Source: Tannerellaceae bacterium
Lineage (GTDB): Bacteria > Bacteroidota > Bacteroidia > Bacteroidales > Tannerellaceae
DNA: 37,903 nucleotides
Direction: 5' to 3'
Assembly (NCBI GenBank): GCA_021201295.1
Contig: JAJQFE010000057.1
Span: forward strand, 1 to 37,903
The notes under the pieces were generated by a model. That model was not told where the DNA came from. It did not search any database and saw only the letters and a program-made list of their open reading frames with translations. The translations under genes and the position numbers were made by a program. Shown one piece after another: positions 26,504-37,709 of this stretch (positions are counted from its first letter, which is position 1; each line of letters starts with the position of its first letter).

Positions 26504-26534
26504 CTAAGGGTTTTTATTGTAATTATCGACTATA
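26504..26534 (+). promoter_or_regulatory. ECF-type promoter 2 (before the anti-sigma gene)
   Basis: CTAAGGGTTTTT at 26504-26515 and CGACTATA at 26527-26534, the same words and spacing as promoter 1. The start codon of the anti-sigma gene follows at 26558. Confidence 0.65.
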
Positions 26535-26557
26535 TATTCATTACGACACATATAAAT

Positions 26558-27535
26558 ATGGAAAACAATATCAACTCAATCATCATACGCATACTCAACA
26601 AAGAGGCCTCTTCGGACGAGATCATTGAATTCAGCCAATGGTTAAACCTATCTGAAGAAAACCTCCAGGAATTCCAACGATTAAAAAGTTACTGGAATGC
26701 GGACATATCTTATGAAAGTTCACAAAACCCGATAGATGCATGGGAAAAGATGATGAAGAAACAGGAGGAAAAGAAAAAAGTGGACGATCACAAAAAACGG
26801 TTCACACTGATCACAAAAATAGCTGCCGCTCTTTTATTAATGATAGGGATTTCCTCTCTGCTCTATTTTCAGAAGCATAAACTATATCTGAAAGAAACTT
26901 TTTATACATACCTGTCTGATGAGCATATTTTCCAGGCAACCCTTCCGGATGGTACAAAAATTACCCTCAATAAAAACAGTAGCCTTACCTATACTAACAA
27001 ATATACAGGCAAGAACCGTACAGTTGAAATAAAAGGGGAAGTCTACTTCGATGTGTTAAAGGACAACCAGAAACCTTTCACTGTCCGGTTAGGAGAGGCA
27101 AATGTCCAGGTATTAGGGACCTCATTCAGCGTAAAAACGAATGAAGATCATAGTGAAATAACAACCACTCTTTTAACAGGATCCGTACGATTCCAAAGCC
27201 CGGACCAACAGATTACTCTTAGTCCTAACCAACAGATCTCTTACCGCAGAGGTGAAAATCACATGGCTATCCATACGGTGGATGCCATGGAGGAACTGCT
27301 CTGGAAAGATGGAATCATTAAGTACAGATCTACCTCTTTCCGGGATTTGATCAACCTGCTCAGTGAACAGTTTGAAGTAGAAATTGTCGTAAATAATCAG
27401 AAGCTGTTAAATTCCCGGACCAGACTTTCGGGAAAATTTACGGATGAACAAACCATCGATGAGATATTAGAAGTGATCTCCCGCAGTATGTCTGTGAACT
27501 GGAATGAAAAAAACGGGACCTATTATATTCAGTAA
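26558..27535 (+). CDS. FecR-family anti-sigma factor
   Basis: A 325-aa membrane-anchored regulator that holds its ECF sigma until the outer membrane transporter signals substrate. The N-terminal cytoplasmic part (about 1-85) binds sigma; one membrane helix follows (KIAAALLLMIGISSLLYF); then a periplasmic FecR domain (ATLPDGTKITLNKNSSLTYT; VEIKGEVYFDVLKD; FTVRLGEANVQVLGTSFSV) and a C-terminal DUF4974-like domain (SFRDLINLLSEQFEVEIVV). Classical member of a SusCD locus. Intact, including an A7 run near 27513-27519 that reads in frame. Confidence 0.92.
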   Translation: MENNINSIIIRILNKEASSDEIIEFSQWLNLSEENLQEFQRLKSYWNADISYESSQNPIDAWEKMMKKQEEKKKVDDHKKRFTLITKIAAALLLMIGISSLLYFQKHKLYLKETFYTYLSDEHIFQATLPDGTKITLNKNSSLTYTNKYTGKNRTVEIKGEVYFDVLKDNQKPFTVRLGEANVQVLGTSFSVKTNEDHSEITTTLLTGSVRFQSPDQQITLSPNQQISYRRGENHMAIHTVDAMEELLWKDGIIKYRSTSFRDLINLLSEQFEVEIVVNNQKLLNSRTRLSGKFTDEQTIDEILEVISRSMSVNWNEKNGTYYIQ

Positions 27536-27585
27536 AAACAATTAAATCAGTTAAGCCTATGGAAAAAACCTGAATGAATAAAAAA

Positions 27586-27604
27586 CCGGCTGATAAACAG
27601 CCGG
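27586..27604 (-). terminator. Leftward-facing hairpin between fecR-like gene and susC-like gene
   Basis: CCGGCTG-ATAAA-CAGCCGG, perfect 7-bp stem. The run of A before it on the plus strand becomes a T-run leftward, so it ends transcription coming from the right rather than the sigma/FecR transcript. It may block antisense reading. Confidence 0.5.
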
Positions 27605-27698
27605 TCAGTAATAAAAATTAATCGACTGCTTTCCTCGCCGCGACCAAACATAGAGGCAAAGCATATTATTAACCTTTATCAATACAAAAATATAGAAA

Positions 27699-30600
27699 AT
27701 GTTTCGTATTACAGGTCTTTCCTGCCTAAAGACCTCAAAAAAATCTTTCTTATTATAAGAGTCACAACCATGCTATTATTTGTCGTTCTGTTCGAGGCAT
27801 TTGCCATGGAAACCTATTCCCAGACAGCAAAGGTTTCCTTACGGGCAGAACAGACCATGTTGACGGATCTTTTTACTATGATCGAACGGCAAAGTGAGTT
27901 TATGTTCTTTTATGTAGACGATGATGTACAGGACATATATGTCAATGTCAGCGTACGGAATAAAACCATTCATGAAGTGCTGGACCAGGCTCTGCAAGGA
28001 ACCGGGCTGGACTACACGGTCTACAATCGTAATATCAATATAATCCGCAAAGCAACTTCCCAACAACAGTCTGCCCGGAAAATAACGGGTACGATCACTG
28101 ATAACAAAGGAGAAACGATTATCGGGGCCAATATTATGGTGAAAGGGACCACTTCCGGAGTAATTTCTGACATTAACGGGAAATTCAGTATAGAAGCATA
28201 TGACAATAGCATTCTGCAAATATCCTATATCGGTTACACCACAAAAGAAGTGCTGGTCGGGAACCAGACAACCCTTGCTGTTATCCTTCAGGAAGACAAT
28301 CTGAGCCTGAATAAGGTAGTAGTAGTCGAATATGGTACGCAGAAAAAAGCCAACCTGACGGGTTCTGTTACAGCCGTTTCTATGGATGAGATGAACAAAC
28401 GGCAGGTAGGACAAACCTCTGCTGCCTTACAGGGATTAAGCCCGGGAGTTGTAGTTACTCAACGCAGTGGAAAACCCGGTGACGGAGACAAATTAATATC
28501 AGCATTCGTAGAAAAACGACAATGGGTAGTGAACAGGTCTTGGTTCTGGTAGACGGAGTTGAAATGAATCTGAATACCGTTGATCCATCCCTGATCGAAT
28601 CGATCTCCATCCTGAAAGACGCGGCTTCAGCAGCTATCTACGGATCAAGAGCCGCCAACGGGGTGATCCTTGTCACAACTAAACGTGCAGAAGCCGAGCA
28701 TTTTTCTATCTCCTACAATACCTATGTCGGCTGGCAAAAGGCGACCAATTTACCGAAAAAAGTAGGGGCGATTGATCATATACTTATGACCAACCAGGCG
28801 TATACTAACCTGGGAAAATCTCCCCTTTATTCGGATGAATACATCAGTAAATACCGGGCCAATATGGGAAGTGACCCGGATCGCTATCCGGATACGGACT
28901 GGTACAAAGAAAGCCTTACAAATAACGGCGTCATACAAAACCATTTCATTACGATAAGCGGAGGAGCCAAAAGAATACGCACACTGGCAAGTATCGGATA
29001 TATGAACCAGAATGGTATCATCGAGAACTCCAACTATAAACGCTACACCTTCCGGATAAACACAGATATGGAAGTCAGCAAAAATTTCTCTGCTAAAATT
29101 GATGCACATGTAGGATTTACGAACACTACTGAACCTTCCCGTGAAGAATCATTCCATTGGATGAGCCGTATTCCCGCAACCCAGGCAGGCGTACTATCTA
29201 ACGGACAGTGGGGAGAAGGATGAAATGGAGATAATCCGATTGCTTTCACAAATGACGGGGGACCAAAGTAAGTAAAAGCCTGAATGCACTGATCAATTTT
29301 GTGCTTACATGGAAACCAGTAGAGTGGTTAACATTTCAGGGGAACTATTCCCCACATTATTATGAAACACATGCGAATAGGTTTAACAAACTGGTACAAA
29401 CCTACCGCTATGACGGAACTCCTTACTACCGCTCTCCTCAAAAGAGTACCCTCGAAGACAGAACAGATAAAAACATGAAAAACCTGTTAACCACAACTGT
29501 TACTTTTGACAAAACATTTGGTTCACACAATATCAAAGTATTAGGAGGTTATCAACAGGAAGATTTCCGGAATGAAGGACATAGCGGTACACGTGAAAAC
29601 TACGCATTCCCGGATTATCCAGTCTTAGGTGCAGGAAGTGAAGAAAACCAGAAATCCAACGGATGGGCATCCGAATGGGCACTACAATCCCTCTTTAGCC
29701 GTATCAATTACGATTATCAGGGTAAATATCTCTTTGAAGCCAATATGCACTATGACAGTTCTTCCCGTTTTGCCAAAGGAAACAGATGGGGACGATTTCC
29801 TTCCCTATCCGCCGGCTGGCGTATTTCAGAAGAGGAATTCTTTAGTCCGTTAAAAGATATAGTAGACAATTTGAAAGTACGGGCATCCTGGGGGCAATTA
29901 GGGAATCAAAATGTAATAAATACCAGATCCTCTAACCGGGAAATAAATCCCTATCCTTTTTCATCGGATGTTGATCTGGGATTGAAATATGTATTTGATA
30001 AAACTGTCTATTCCGCAGCCGGAATTACCAGTCTGGCCAACACAAACATTACCTGGGAATCCACCACTATTACAGATATAGGCATAGATATAAACCTATT
30101 TGGTAAACTTAGTTTCACTGCGGACTACTTCTACAAAGTAACCAATGATATTCTTCTCAACCTGGACGTACCTCTTATTATAGGTATGGCTGCACCTGCA
30201 CAAAACGCAGGGAAAGTAGAAAACCGGGGATGGGATCTATCCCTGTCTTATACCGATAGGATCGGTGATTTTAATTACCGGGCAGCATTTAACCTTTCGG
30301 ATGTCAGAAATAAAGTATTAGACATGAGAGGAATTGATGAAAACAATCTGTTAGTGAATAGAGAAGGATATGCAATGAATTCACTTTACGGATTAGAAGC
30401 GATCGGATATATTCAACCCGAAGATTACAATGCCAACGGGAATTACTTAGGAGCGGAACAATATGGAAGCTTTGGTCCGGGTGATATCAAATATAAAGAT
30501 CAGAATGGGGATGGAGTGATCAACACCTCTGACTATATCGTGATCGGATCAACCGTCCCTCGCTTCACCTATGGACTATCTCTTTATGGAGATTATAAGG

Positions 30601-31028
30601 GAGTTGACCTGAATATTTTCTTACAAGGAGTAGGAAAAGCCGATAGTTATATTTACGGTCAGGGTGTACAGACATTTGTTGAAGGGGGAACCGTTCAGGA
30701 GCAACATAAAGATAACTGGACACCGGAAAACCGGAATGCAGCCTTTCCCCGGTTGGCTTTTAATGAAATAAATAACATACAACCATCTACTTTCTGGAAG
30801 AAAAATGCGGCTTATCTGAGAGTGAAAAATATTCAGGTCGGCTACACGTTCCCCCTAAATATTTTAAAGAAAACTCCGATCTCACACCTTCGCCTGTATG
30901 TGAGCGGCAACAATCTGCTGACCTTCGATAAATTCTGGAATGGATACGATGTGGAATCACTGGTGGAAAACGGAGGACATTACCCTCAATTAAAAACGAT
31001 CAGTATGGGATTGGATATCAAGTTCTAA
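27699..31028 (+). pseudogene. SusC/RagA-type TonB receptor, several breaks
   Basis: Outer membrane importer partner of SusD. The true start is ATG 27699: MFRITGLSCLKTSKK joins IFLIIRVTTMLLFVVLFEAF if one A is added to the A7 at 27737-27743. Then STN domain (SLRAEQTMLTDLFTMIERQ), carboxypeptidase-like domain (GTITDNKGETIIGANIMVKG), plug (DEMNKRQVGQTSAALQGLSP), broken at 28490-28492 (one A), VLVLVDGVEMNLN, barrel. A TGA at 29221-29223 falls in GEG-stop-NGDNPIAF (Trp expected), and a further one-base loss at the G5 of 29257-29261. Rebuilt length is 1110 aa, normal for SusC. Three frameshifts and one stop in one gene point to decay or poor sequence. Confidence 0.9.
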
Positions 31029-31053
31029 TAGTTAAACCTCAAATGACAATACA

Positions 31054-32733
31054 ATGAAAAAATTAATTATATTTCTAAGCATATTACTGGCATTCCTGAG
31101 CGGATGCTCCGGATATCTGGACAGAGACCCGTTGAACAACCCATCCGACCAGACTTTTCTGGTAACAGAAACTGAAATGGAAATGGCACTGGCAGGATGT
31201 TACAACTCCCTGTGGTTTCAATTTGAAGCGATGTCTTTTTATCTTCCCTGGGAGGAAGCGACTGACATCGGTTATGAGCGTAACACGACAGATCTTCAGA
31301 CCCTCACCCAGGGAGCGGCTGATGCCAAAAATACCTTTGCAAAGGATTACTGGGAAAACTTTTATAAAGGGATCGCCAAATGCAATTACCTGTTGCAGTA
31401 TATGGCACGGGGTGAAGAAAACGTACCTGCATCAACTTACAAACGAATTGAAGCGGAAGCACGTTTCTTACGGGCACTCTACTATTCTTACCTGATCGAA
31501 TTATATGGAGACGTACCATTATTGAAAGAAGTATTGACACTGGAAACATCCCAGCAACCCAGAACCGCTAAAAGTGAAATAGTAGACTTCATCTTATCAG
31601 AACTCACAGCAGCGGCAGAAGTGCTGACGGATGAAAATAATCCTATTTCCGGGAGGCCGACCAAAGGAGCAGCTTTAGCGATCAAAGCCCGTACGGCTCT
31701 TTATAATGAACGTTGGGAAGAAGCAATTGATGCCTCCTCTAAAGTGATGGCTATGGAAGGAGCACAATATGTGCTGGAAAATGATTTTTCAAAGCTATTT
31801 AAATATGAAGGACAAACCTCCAAAGAGGTGATCTTCTCCATTCAATATCTGTTAGGCACGAAAGTACATGCGAACTACCGGGTGTTTGGCTCCAGAAATG
31901 GATTAGGGCATACGAACAAAAAACCAGCCTATCAGTTAGCAGACAGTTGGGAATGTACGGATGGCCTGCCAATCGATAAATCGCCGCTATTCGATCCCAA
32001 AAATCCATTTGAGAACAGGGATTCCCGTTTAGGCTACACCATTGCAGTGCCCGGTTCCGAATTTTTAGGTTTTCAGTTTGAAACACATGGAGATAGTCTG
32101 GAATGCTGGAATTATCTGGCAGAAACCCGGGTGGAAAACCTGGAAGCCATACACGCCTATGCCACCTTCACCGGAATTTGCTGGAGAAAATATGCTAACA
32201 TTGAAGATAAAGATGGGCTGAACGACTGTGATATGAACACAATCGTGATCCGATATGCAGAAGTACTGTTAACCTATGCGGAAGCAAAGATCAAAGCAGG
32301 GCAGATCGATGCATCCGTTCTGGAAGCGATCAACAAGGTTCACCAGCGACCTTCCGTGAATATGCCGCCCATTACAACGACAGATCCGGAACAATTGTTC
32401 TATGCCGTATGCAGGGAACGTAAATATGAGTTGTCAGGAGAAGGACTCCGCTTGTTCGATATCCGCAGGTGGAGAATTGCAGAGATCGTGATGAACCAGC
32501 CTTTGCTGGGGCGTATGAAAAAGTCCTATCCGGACAAAGCTCCCCGCATCGATGAATATGCCAATTCATTTTATGAAGGCATCCCGGTCGCTGATCAGGG
32601 TGAATCTGCCGATTATAAAATGCGTTTAGTTGACAGACGGACTTTCAATAAGGACAAAGACTATTTATGGCCTATTCCTTACATCGAAAGACAAACGAAT
32701 CCTGAATTAACTCAAAATCCGAATTATGAGTAA
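31054..32733 (+). CDS. SusD/RagB-family lipoprotein
   Basis: A 559-aa surface glycan-binding lipoprotein that lids the SusC barrel. Signal peptide with lipobox FLSGC (Cys18). Typical features: GYLDRDPLNNPSDQTF, GCYNSLWF, the TPR-like region WENFYKGIAKCNYLLQYM, AEARFLRALYYSYLIELYGDVPL, RPTKGAALAIKARTALY, and the C-terminal VCRERKYELSGEGLRLFDIRRW and YLWPIP. Twenty-five bases after SusC, co-transcribed. It is intact although its SusC partner is broken, so either the damage is very recent or the SusC breaks are not real. The glycan target cannot be read. Confidence 0.95.
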   Translation: MKKLIIFLSILLAFLSGCSGYLDRDPLNNPSDQTFLVTETEMEMALAGCYNSLWFQFEAMSFYLPWEEATDIGYERNTTDLQTLTQGAADAKNTFAKDYWENFYKGIAKCNYLLQYMARGEENVPASTYKRIEAEARFLRALYYSYLIELYGDVPLLKEVLTLETSQQPRTAKSEIVDFILSELTAAAEVLTDENNPISGRPTKGAALAIKARTALYNERWEEAIDASSKVMAMEGAQYVLENDFSKLFKYEGQTSKEVIFSIQYLLGTKVHANYRVFGSRNGLGHTNKKPAYQLADSWECTDGLPIDKSPLFDPKNPFENRDSRLGYTIAVPGSEFLGFQFETHGDSLECWNYLAETRVENLEAIHAYATFTGICWRKYANIEDKDGLNDCDMNTIVIRYAEVLLTYAEAKIKAGQIDASVLEAINKVHQRPSVNMPPITTTDPEQLFYAVCRERKYELSGEGLRLFDIRRWRIAEIVMNQPLLGRMKKSYPDKAPRIDEYANSFYEGIPVADQGESADYKMRLVDRRTFNKDKDYLWPIPYIERQTNPELTQNPNYE

Positions 32734-32769
32734 TTGATAGATTCTTCGTTACAGGAAAAATGTATCTTC

Positions 32770-32808
32770 GGTCGTAGGGTATTCCAACCATCTGAATACC
32801 CTACGGCC
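32770..32808 (+). terminator. Strong hairpin after the SusD gene
   Basis: GGTCGTAGGGTATTC / GAATACCCTACGGCC, a 15-bp stem (one G-U) with a 9-base loop, lies 37 bases after the SusD stop. No T-run follows, so it may attenuate or stabilise the SusCD message rather than stop it. Confidence 0.6.
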
Positions 32809-32835
32809 ACCTATAACCTTTAAATCCATAAATTC

Positions 32836-35800
32836 ATGATTACAAGAAGGGATTTTATAAAAATAACTGCTGCCAGAGGTGCTTTAGCCTCTATCGGCCA
32901 GACTGCTGACGCTCACCATACGGTAAAAAACATACTTCCGGACACTTCCTTAGCCAGGGAAAGTGCCCGGGAAATACCAGTCCTGGCAGAAACAGATCTG
33001 GTAGTTGTAGGAGGCAGTTCCCGGGCTGTGGCGGCAGCCGTAGCAGCCGCCACAGCAGGAAGCCGCGTTTTTCTGGTGGGCTATATGCCCTATCTGGGAG
33101 ATGATATATGTGGATCTTTTTTACTGGATAGACAACCAGATGAACAACTGCACACGGCTCTTTCCCAAAAGCTATTTCACGGGAAAGCACTGCCTCTCCC
33201 ACTGCATGTTAAAAGTATTTTAGAAGAAGAGCTGATCCGCAACCAGGTTGATTTTCTGTATAGCAGCTACGTGACCAACGGGATCACAGACGCATTCGGG
33301 GAAATAGCCGGAGTGGTGATTGTCAACCGGTCAGGCAGACAAGCGGTCCGGTGTAAGTCCGTGATTGATGCCACCCAGGAGGGTACGGTTGCCAAACTGT
33401 TCGGAGCCACATTCAACCAACCGGACTCCCGGACATTTGATTTTCAGTTCACGGTAGTAGGGAATACACCAAAAACAGCTCCGGAGATTATCCGGACAGA
33501 ATTATTCTCCCAGCCCTTGAACTATAAAACAGTACCTATCCGGTTACCCGGTACACTTTCCGGATACCTGCCAGTGACTATTCTTACGATTCGCAGATGA
33601 AAGCGGAGCAATTGGCAAGAAAGTGTACCTGGGATGCAGACCAGGTGGATAGTTCCGATCTTCTATGGTATATTCCCGGACAACGTCTGATCAGTGAAAA
33701 AAGCATGAAGCAGGGACAGGTATCTGTCCGCCAGATCCCGATCGGATGCATGCAACCCAAAGGGATAAAAAACCTCTGGGTGTTAGGCCCTTGTTCTAAT
33801 ATACCGGGAGAGACAGCCGAAAAGATCATGCGACCGGTCCCGGCAATCGCCTTAGTAGAGATCCTGGGAGAAACAGTGTCCCATAGAATGAAAAATATAC
33901 CAGCGCCTTCCCTGGGAATTGTTAAACAATCTGCCGGGAAAGGTGAAACCTATGGACAGGTCTGTGAACTGCTGCAGCCACTCCGGAAAGTCTGGAACAA
34001 AGGATTTATATCCTCTCCTTCCGGAACACTTCCTGTTTTAGGAACATATGATGTAGTTGTGATGAGAGGTGGAACCGCAGGAGCCGCTGCCGGGATCACT
34101 GCGGCAAAAAACGGAGCAAGGACCCTGGTCTTGGATTATCTTCATGGCTTAGGTGGTATGACTACACTGGGAATGATCAGGCGCTACTGGGATGAATTCC
34201 GGGAAGGTTATTCCGCTACGATTGATAAAGGTGTCCGCGACATTGCACCGGCGGACCATCCACGGCAATTAAAAGACTGGGAAGAAGAGACACTGGCAGA
34301 CTAGAAAATGGAATGGTATCGCCGGGAACTGAAAAAGGCCGAAGGCAAGCTATGGTATGGTGTTATGGGTTGTGGAGCGGTAGTAGAAAATAACCAGGTC
34401 AAAGGGGTTGTCGTTGCTACCCCGTTATGTAGAGGGGTTATCCTTTCCAAGGTAATTATTGACAGTACAGGAAGTGCCGATATTGCTATTGCAGCCGGAG
34501 CATCCTTTGACTACATAGGAAAGAAAACCTTAGCTGTGCAGGGTGCCGGGATGGGTAAACGGGACCCGGGTGATTTTTACAACAATAATGACTGGCTTTT
34601 TATTGATGATTCCGATATACTGGACGTAACACGCAGTTTCGTTCAGGGAAAAGAGAAATTGAAAGGGCATTATGATATGGTAAAAATCCCCCAGACCCGG
34701 GAACGCCGCCGGGTCATCGGTGAATATACCATATCCGTGTATGATATTCTTAACCATCGAAGATATGCTGACACGATCTCCTACCATAGAAGTTCATTCG
34801 ACACCCATGGTATGATCATGGATCCCTATTTTATTCTCAGCCCACCGATGGAAAGGCATAAAATCTATGATGCTGATGTTCTTCTCCGCAGCCTTTTACC
34901 GAAAGGGTTAGACGGGATCATTACCACCGGACTGGGAGCCAGCGCCCACCGGGATGCGATGCCTGTCATCCGGATGCAACCCTGTCTGCAAAACCAGGGA
35001 TATGCTGTCGGCTACCTGGCAGCTCTGTCGGTGAAAGAAAACAGGCCCATCCGGAAGATGGACATAAAAAAATCCAGCGGCATCTGGTTCAGATCGGGAA
35101 TTTGCCGGAACGTGTCCTGACGGATAAAGCATTCAAAGGATATTCCGACAAAGAGTTCAGGCAGGCAGCACAGACACTCCCGGACAATTATAAAGGACTG
35201 GAAATATTGCTGACAGACACAAACAAATGTACCGCTTTCATAAACAGGGAAATTAAAAACACCCACTCGGATCATGCGCGGTTAATTTATGCTTCCGTAC
35301 TTTGTATGCTGGGAGAAAAAGAATACAGCCAGATGGTGTCCTCCCATATAGAGAAACAGAGAACCTGGGACCAGGGATGGCACTACACAGGCATGCACCA
35401 ATTTGGGATGTATTTAAGCCATCTGGATGCTATGGTAACAGCACTGGGAAAAGCGAAAGACTTATCGACACTACCAGTCATACTCCAAAAAGCGGAATTA
35501 CTAGAGCTGGAAGATTATTTCTCACATTTCCGGGCTATCTGCATGGCTACCGAATCCATTCATAGCAAAGAATCTGTTGAAACGCTCTTCCGCCTGTTAA
35601 TGACACCGGGTGTGCAGAGTTATGCAATCACCTCTTATGAAGATGCCCGGAACCAGACACTACCCAATCCGGAAGATGTATTCATTCGTAATAAAGCACT
35701 TAAAGAGTTACATCTGGCACGGGCTTTATACGTATGTGGAGATAAAGAAAAAGCAGGAGAAACAATCCTCCGGAAATATGCCGGCGGACTACAGGGACAC

Positions 35801-35836
35801 TATGCCCATTACGCAAGCGAAATATTAAACTTATAA
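32836..35836 (+). pseudogene. Two-domain FAD-dependent oxidoreductase, three breaks
   Basis: A predicted exported flavoprotein. The start MITRRDFIKITAARG has a twin-arginine motif (RRDFIK). A first FAD-like half (LVVVGGSSRAVAAAVAAATAG; CKSVIDATQEGTVAKLFGA) is followed by a second (YDVVVMRGGTAGAAAGITAAKNG; IDSTGSADIAIAAGASFDY) and a C-terminal alpha-helical, repeat-like part. Breaks: one base lost near 33571 (repair gives SDYSYDSQMKAEQLA), an in-frame TAG at 34302-34304, and the A7 at 35066-35072 (repair gives KKIQRHLVQIGNLPERVL). Rebuilt length is 1000 aa. Such genes often sit with SusCD loci and may oxidise or cleave sugars; the substrate is unknown. Confidence 0.7.
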
Positions 35837-35860
35837 TTTACAAACATAAAAAACATACAT

Positions 35861-37709
35861 ATGCTATTGATATGCATCTTATTTATCCTTCCAGTAAACG
35901 GACAGGAAAAATATGATCTGGTGATCGTCGGAGGTAATCCGGGGGGGGTATCACCGCAGCCATTGCAGCAGCGAGATTAGGAAAAACATCCGTGATCCTG
36001 GAGAGAACTGCTCATATCGGCGGACTACCAGCCAATGGTTTGGGGGCTACCGATATTGCCACCCGGGATGCGACGACCGGACTGTTCTGGGAATTTGTGG
36101 ACCGGATCAAACAACACTACATCCTCACCTATGGGGAAAATTCCGAACAGGTAAAAGTCAGTAGTGACGGCTATCATTTTGAACCTTCCGTCGGAGCCAA
36201 AGTATTGGATGATATGCTTGCAGAACATGCCGGTAAGATCACGGTTAAATTAATGAGACAGTTTGATGCAGATGACGAAAACATTCTTCTGCATAACAAC
36301 CGGATAAAAAAATAAGTATCCTGAACAGGACAACCGGACAAATCGAGGAATACGAAGGGAAAGTCTTTATAGATGCGACTTACGAAGGTGACTTAGGTGC
36401 TGCCGCCCGCATCCCGTTCCGGGTAGGACGTGAAGGCAAAGCTGAGTTCGATGAACCGGGAGCCGGACGGGTGTACAAATACTGGGGAGGGAGCGAAGGA
36501 GCCAGAAGTACTTTCCAGGAAGATAATGCCGTTCAGTCTTATGATTACCGTTTGTGCTTGACAAACGATCCTACGAACCGGATAGAGATCAAACAACCGG
36601 TCTGGTACAACCGGGAAGAATATATTTCCCTGATCGAAGATGTATGGACAGGGCGTCACACACAAGTACAGATGGCAAAAATAATGGAAGCCATGCTGGA
36701 AGAAAACAGAAAACACATCCAAGCCGGGAATCCGAGCAAACTGCCGGGGGATGTGTGGGGGATTGCCAAAATCACCAACATCGTGCATGTGCCGAACAAA
36801 AAGACTGATGCAAACAATCAACATGCCGTATTTATCTCTACGGACCTGCCGGAAGAGAACTGGCCCTGGCCCACTTCTTCCTGGGAATGGAGGGATCAAT
36901 ATGCGATCCGGCTACGGGAATATATGGAAGGTCTGTTCTGGTTTGCCCAAAACGATCCGGAGTTGCCCACCCATTTCAGGAAAGCGGCAAAAGAGTGGGG
37001 ATTAGCGAAAGATGAATACGTAGATAACGGACATTTCCCCCGGCAGGTGTATGTCCGGGAAGGAAGACGATTTGAAGGAGATTACTTCTTCACCGCACAG
37101 GATGCCCTTCCGGTGTTCCCCGGTTCCCGCCCTCCTATCCATAAAAGCAGCATTACATCCAGCCATTATGCCCTCGATTCCCATGCGGTCCGCAAAAGAG
37201 AAAAAGGAAGAATCCACCTGGATGGATTTCTCAGCTACCCAACGGCAGTATATACCGTTCCTTATGGAGTGATGACCACAAGGGAAGTAGATAACCTGTT
37301 ATTACCTGTCCCTGTCTCCGGTTTACATATCGGTTTCTCCACATTGCGCATGGAACCTTGCTGGATGGCTATCGGCCAGGCAGCCGGTATTGCCTCCGCC
37401 ATAGCAATTGACAAACAACTCAAAATGAGCCATGTTCCGGTAGAAGAACTTCAGGATAAATTAGTGGCCCAAAAAGCGACCTTATTCTATATGAAAGATG
37501 TGACCTACGATCATCTGGATTTCGCAATACTGCAATACATGGGATTAAGAGGCTATCTGCCAACCTGGGAAGCAAACCTGATTGCCCCGGTAGATCACGA
37601 AACCCTCAAACAATGGCAACAACTAAGCGGCAAATCCCCTAAAGGAATTGAAGCCAACCAAACAACCCGCCTGCAGGCATTGAAAGCGTTTTATAAGGAA
37701 ATACGATAA
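35861..37709 (+). pseudogene. FAD-dependent oxidoreductase, two breaks
   Basis: A second flavoprotein of the FAD_oxidored type. Signal peptide MLLICILFILPVNGQ, then YDLVIVGGNPGG. The G8 at 35941-35948 puts GITAAIAAARLGKTSVILER out of frame; six G would give the consensus GGNPGGITAA (nine would also restore frame). The A7 at 36306-36312 breaks it again; one A joins RIKK to ISILNRTTGQIEEYEGKVF and IDATYEGDLGAAA. The C-terminal half is intact (FSTLRMEPCWMAIGQAAGIASA). Rebuilt length is about 615 aa. It follows the two-domain flavoprotein by 24 bases, as an operon. The G tract could be a phase-variable switch. Confidence 0.75.
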
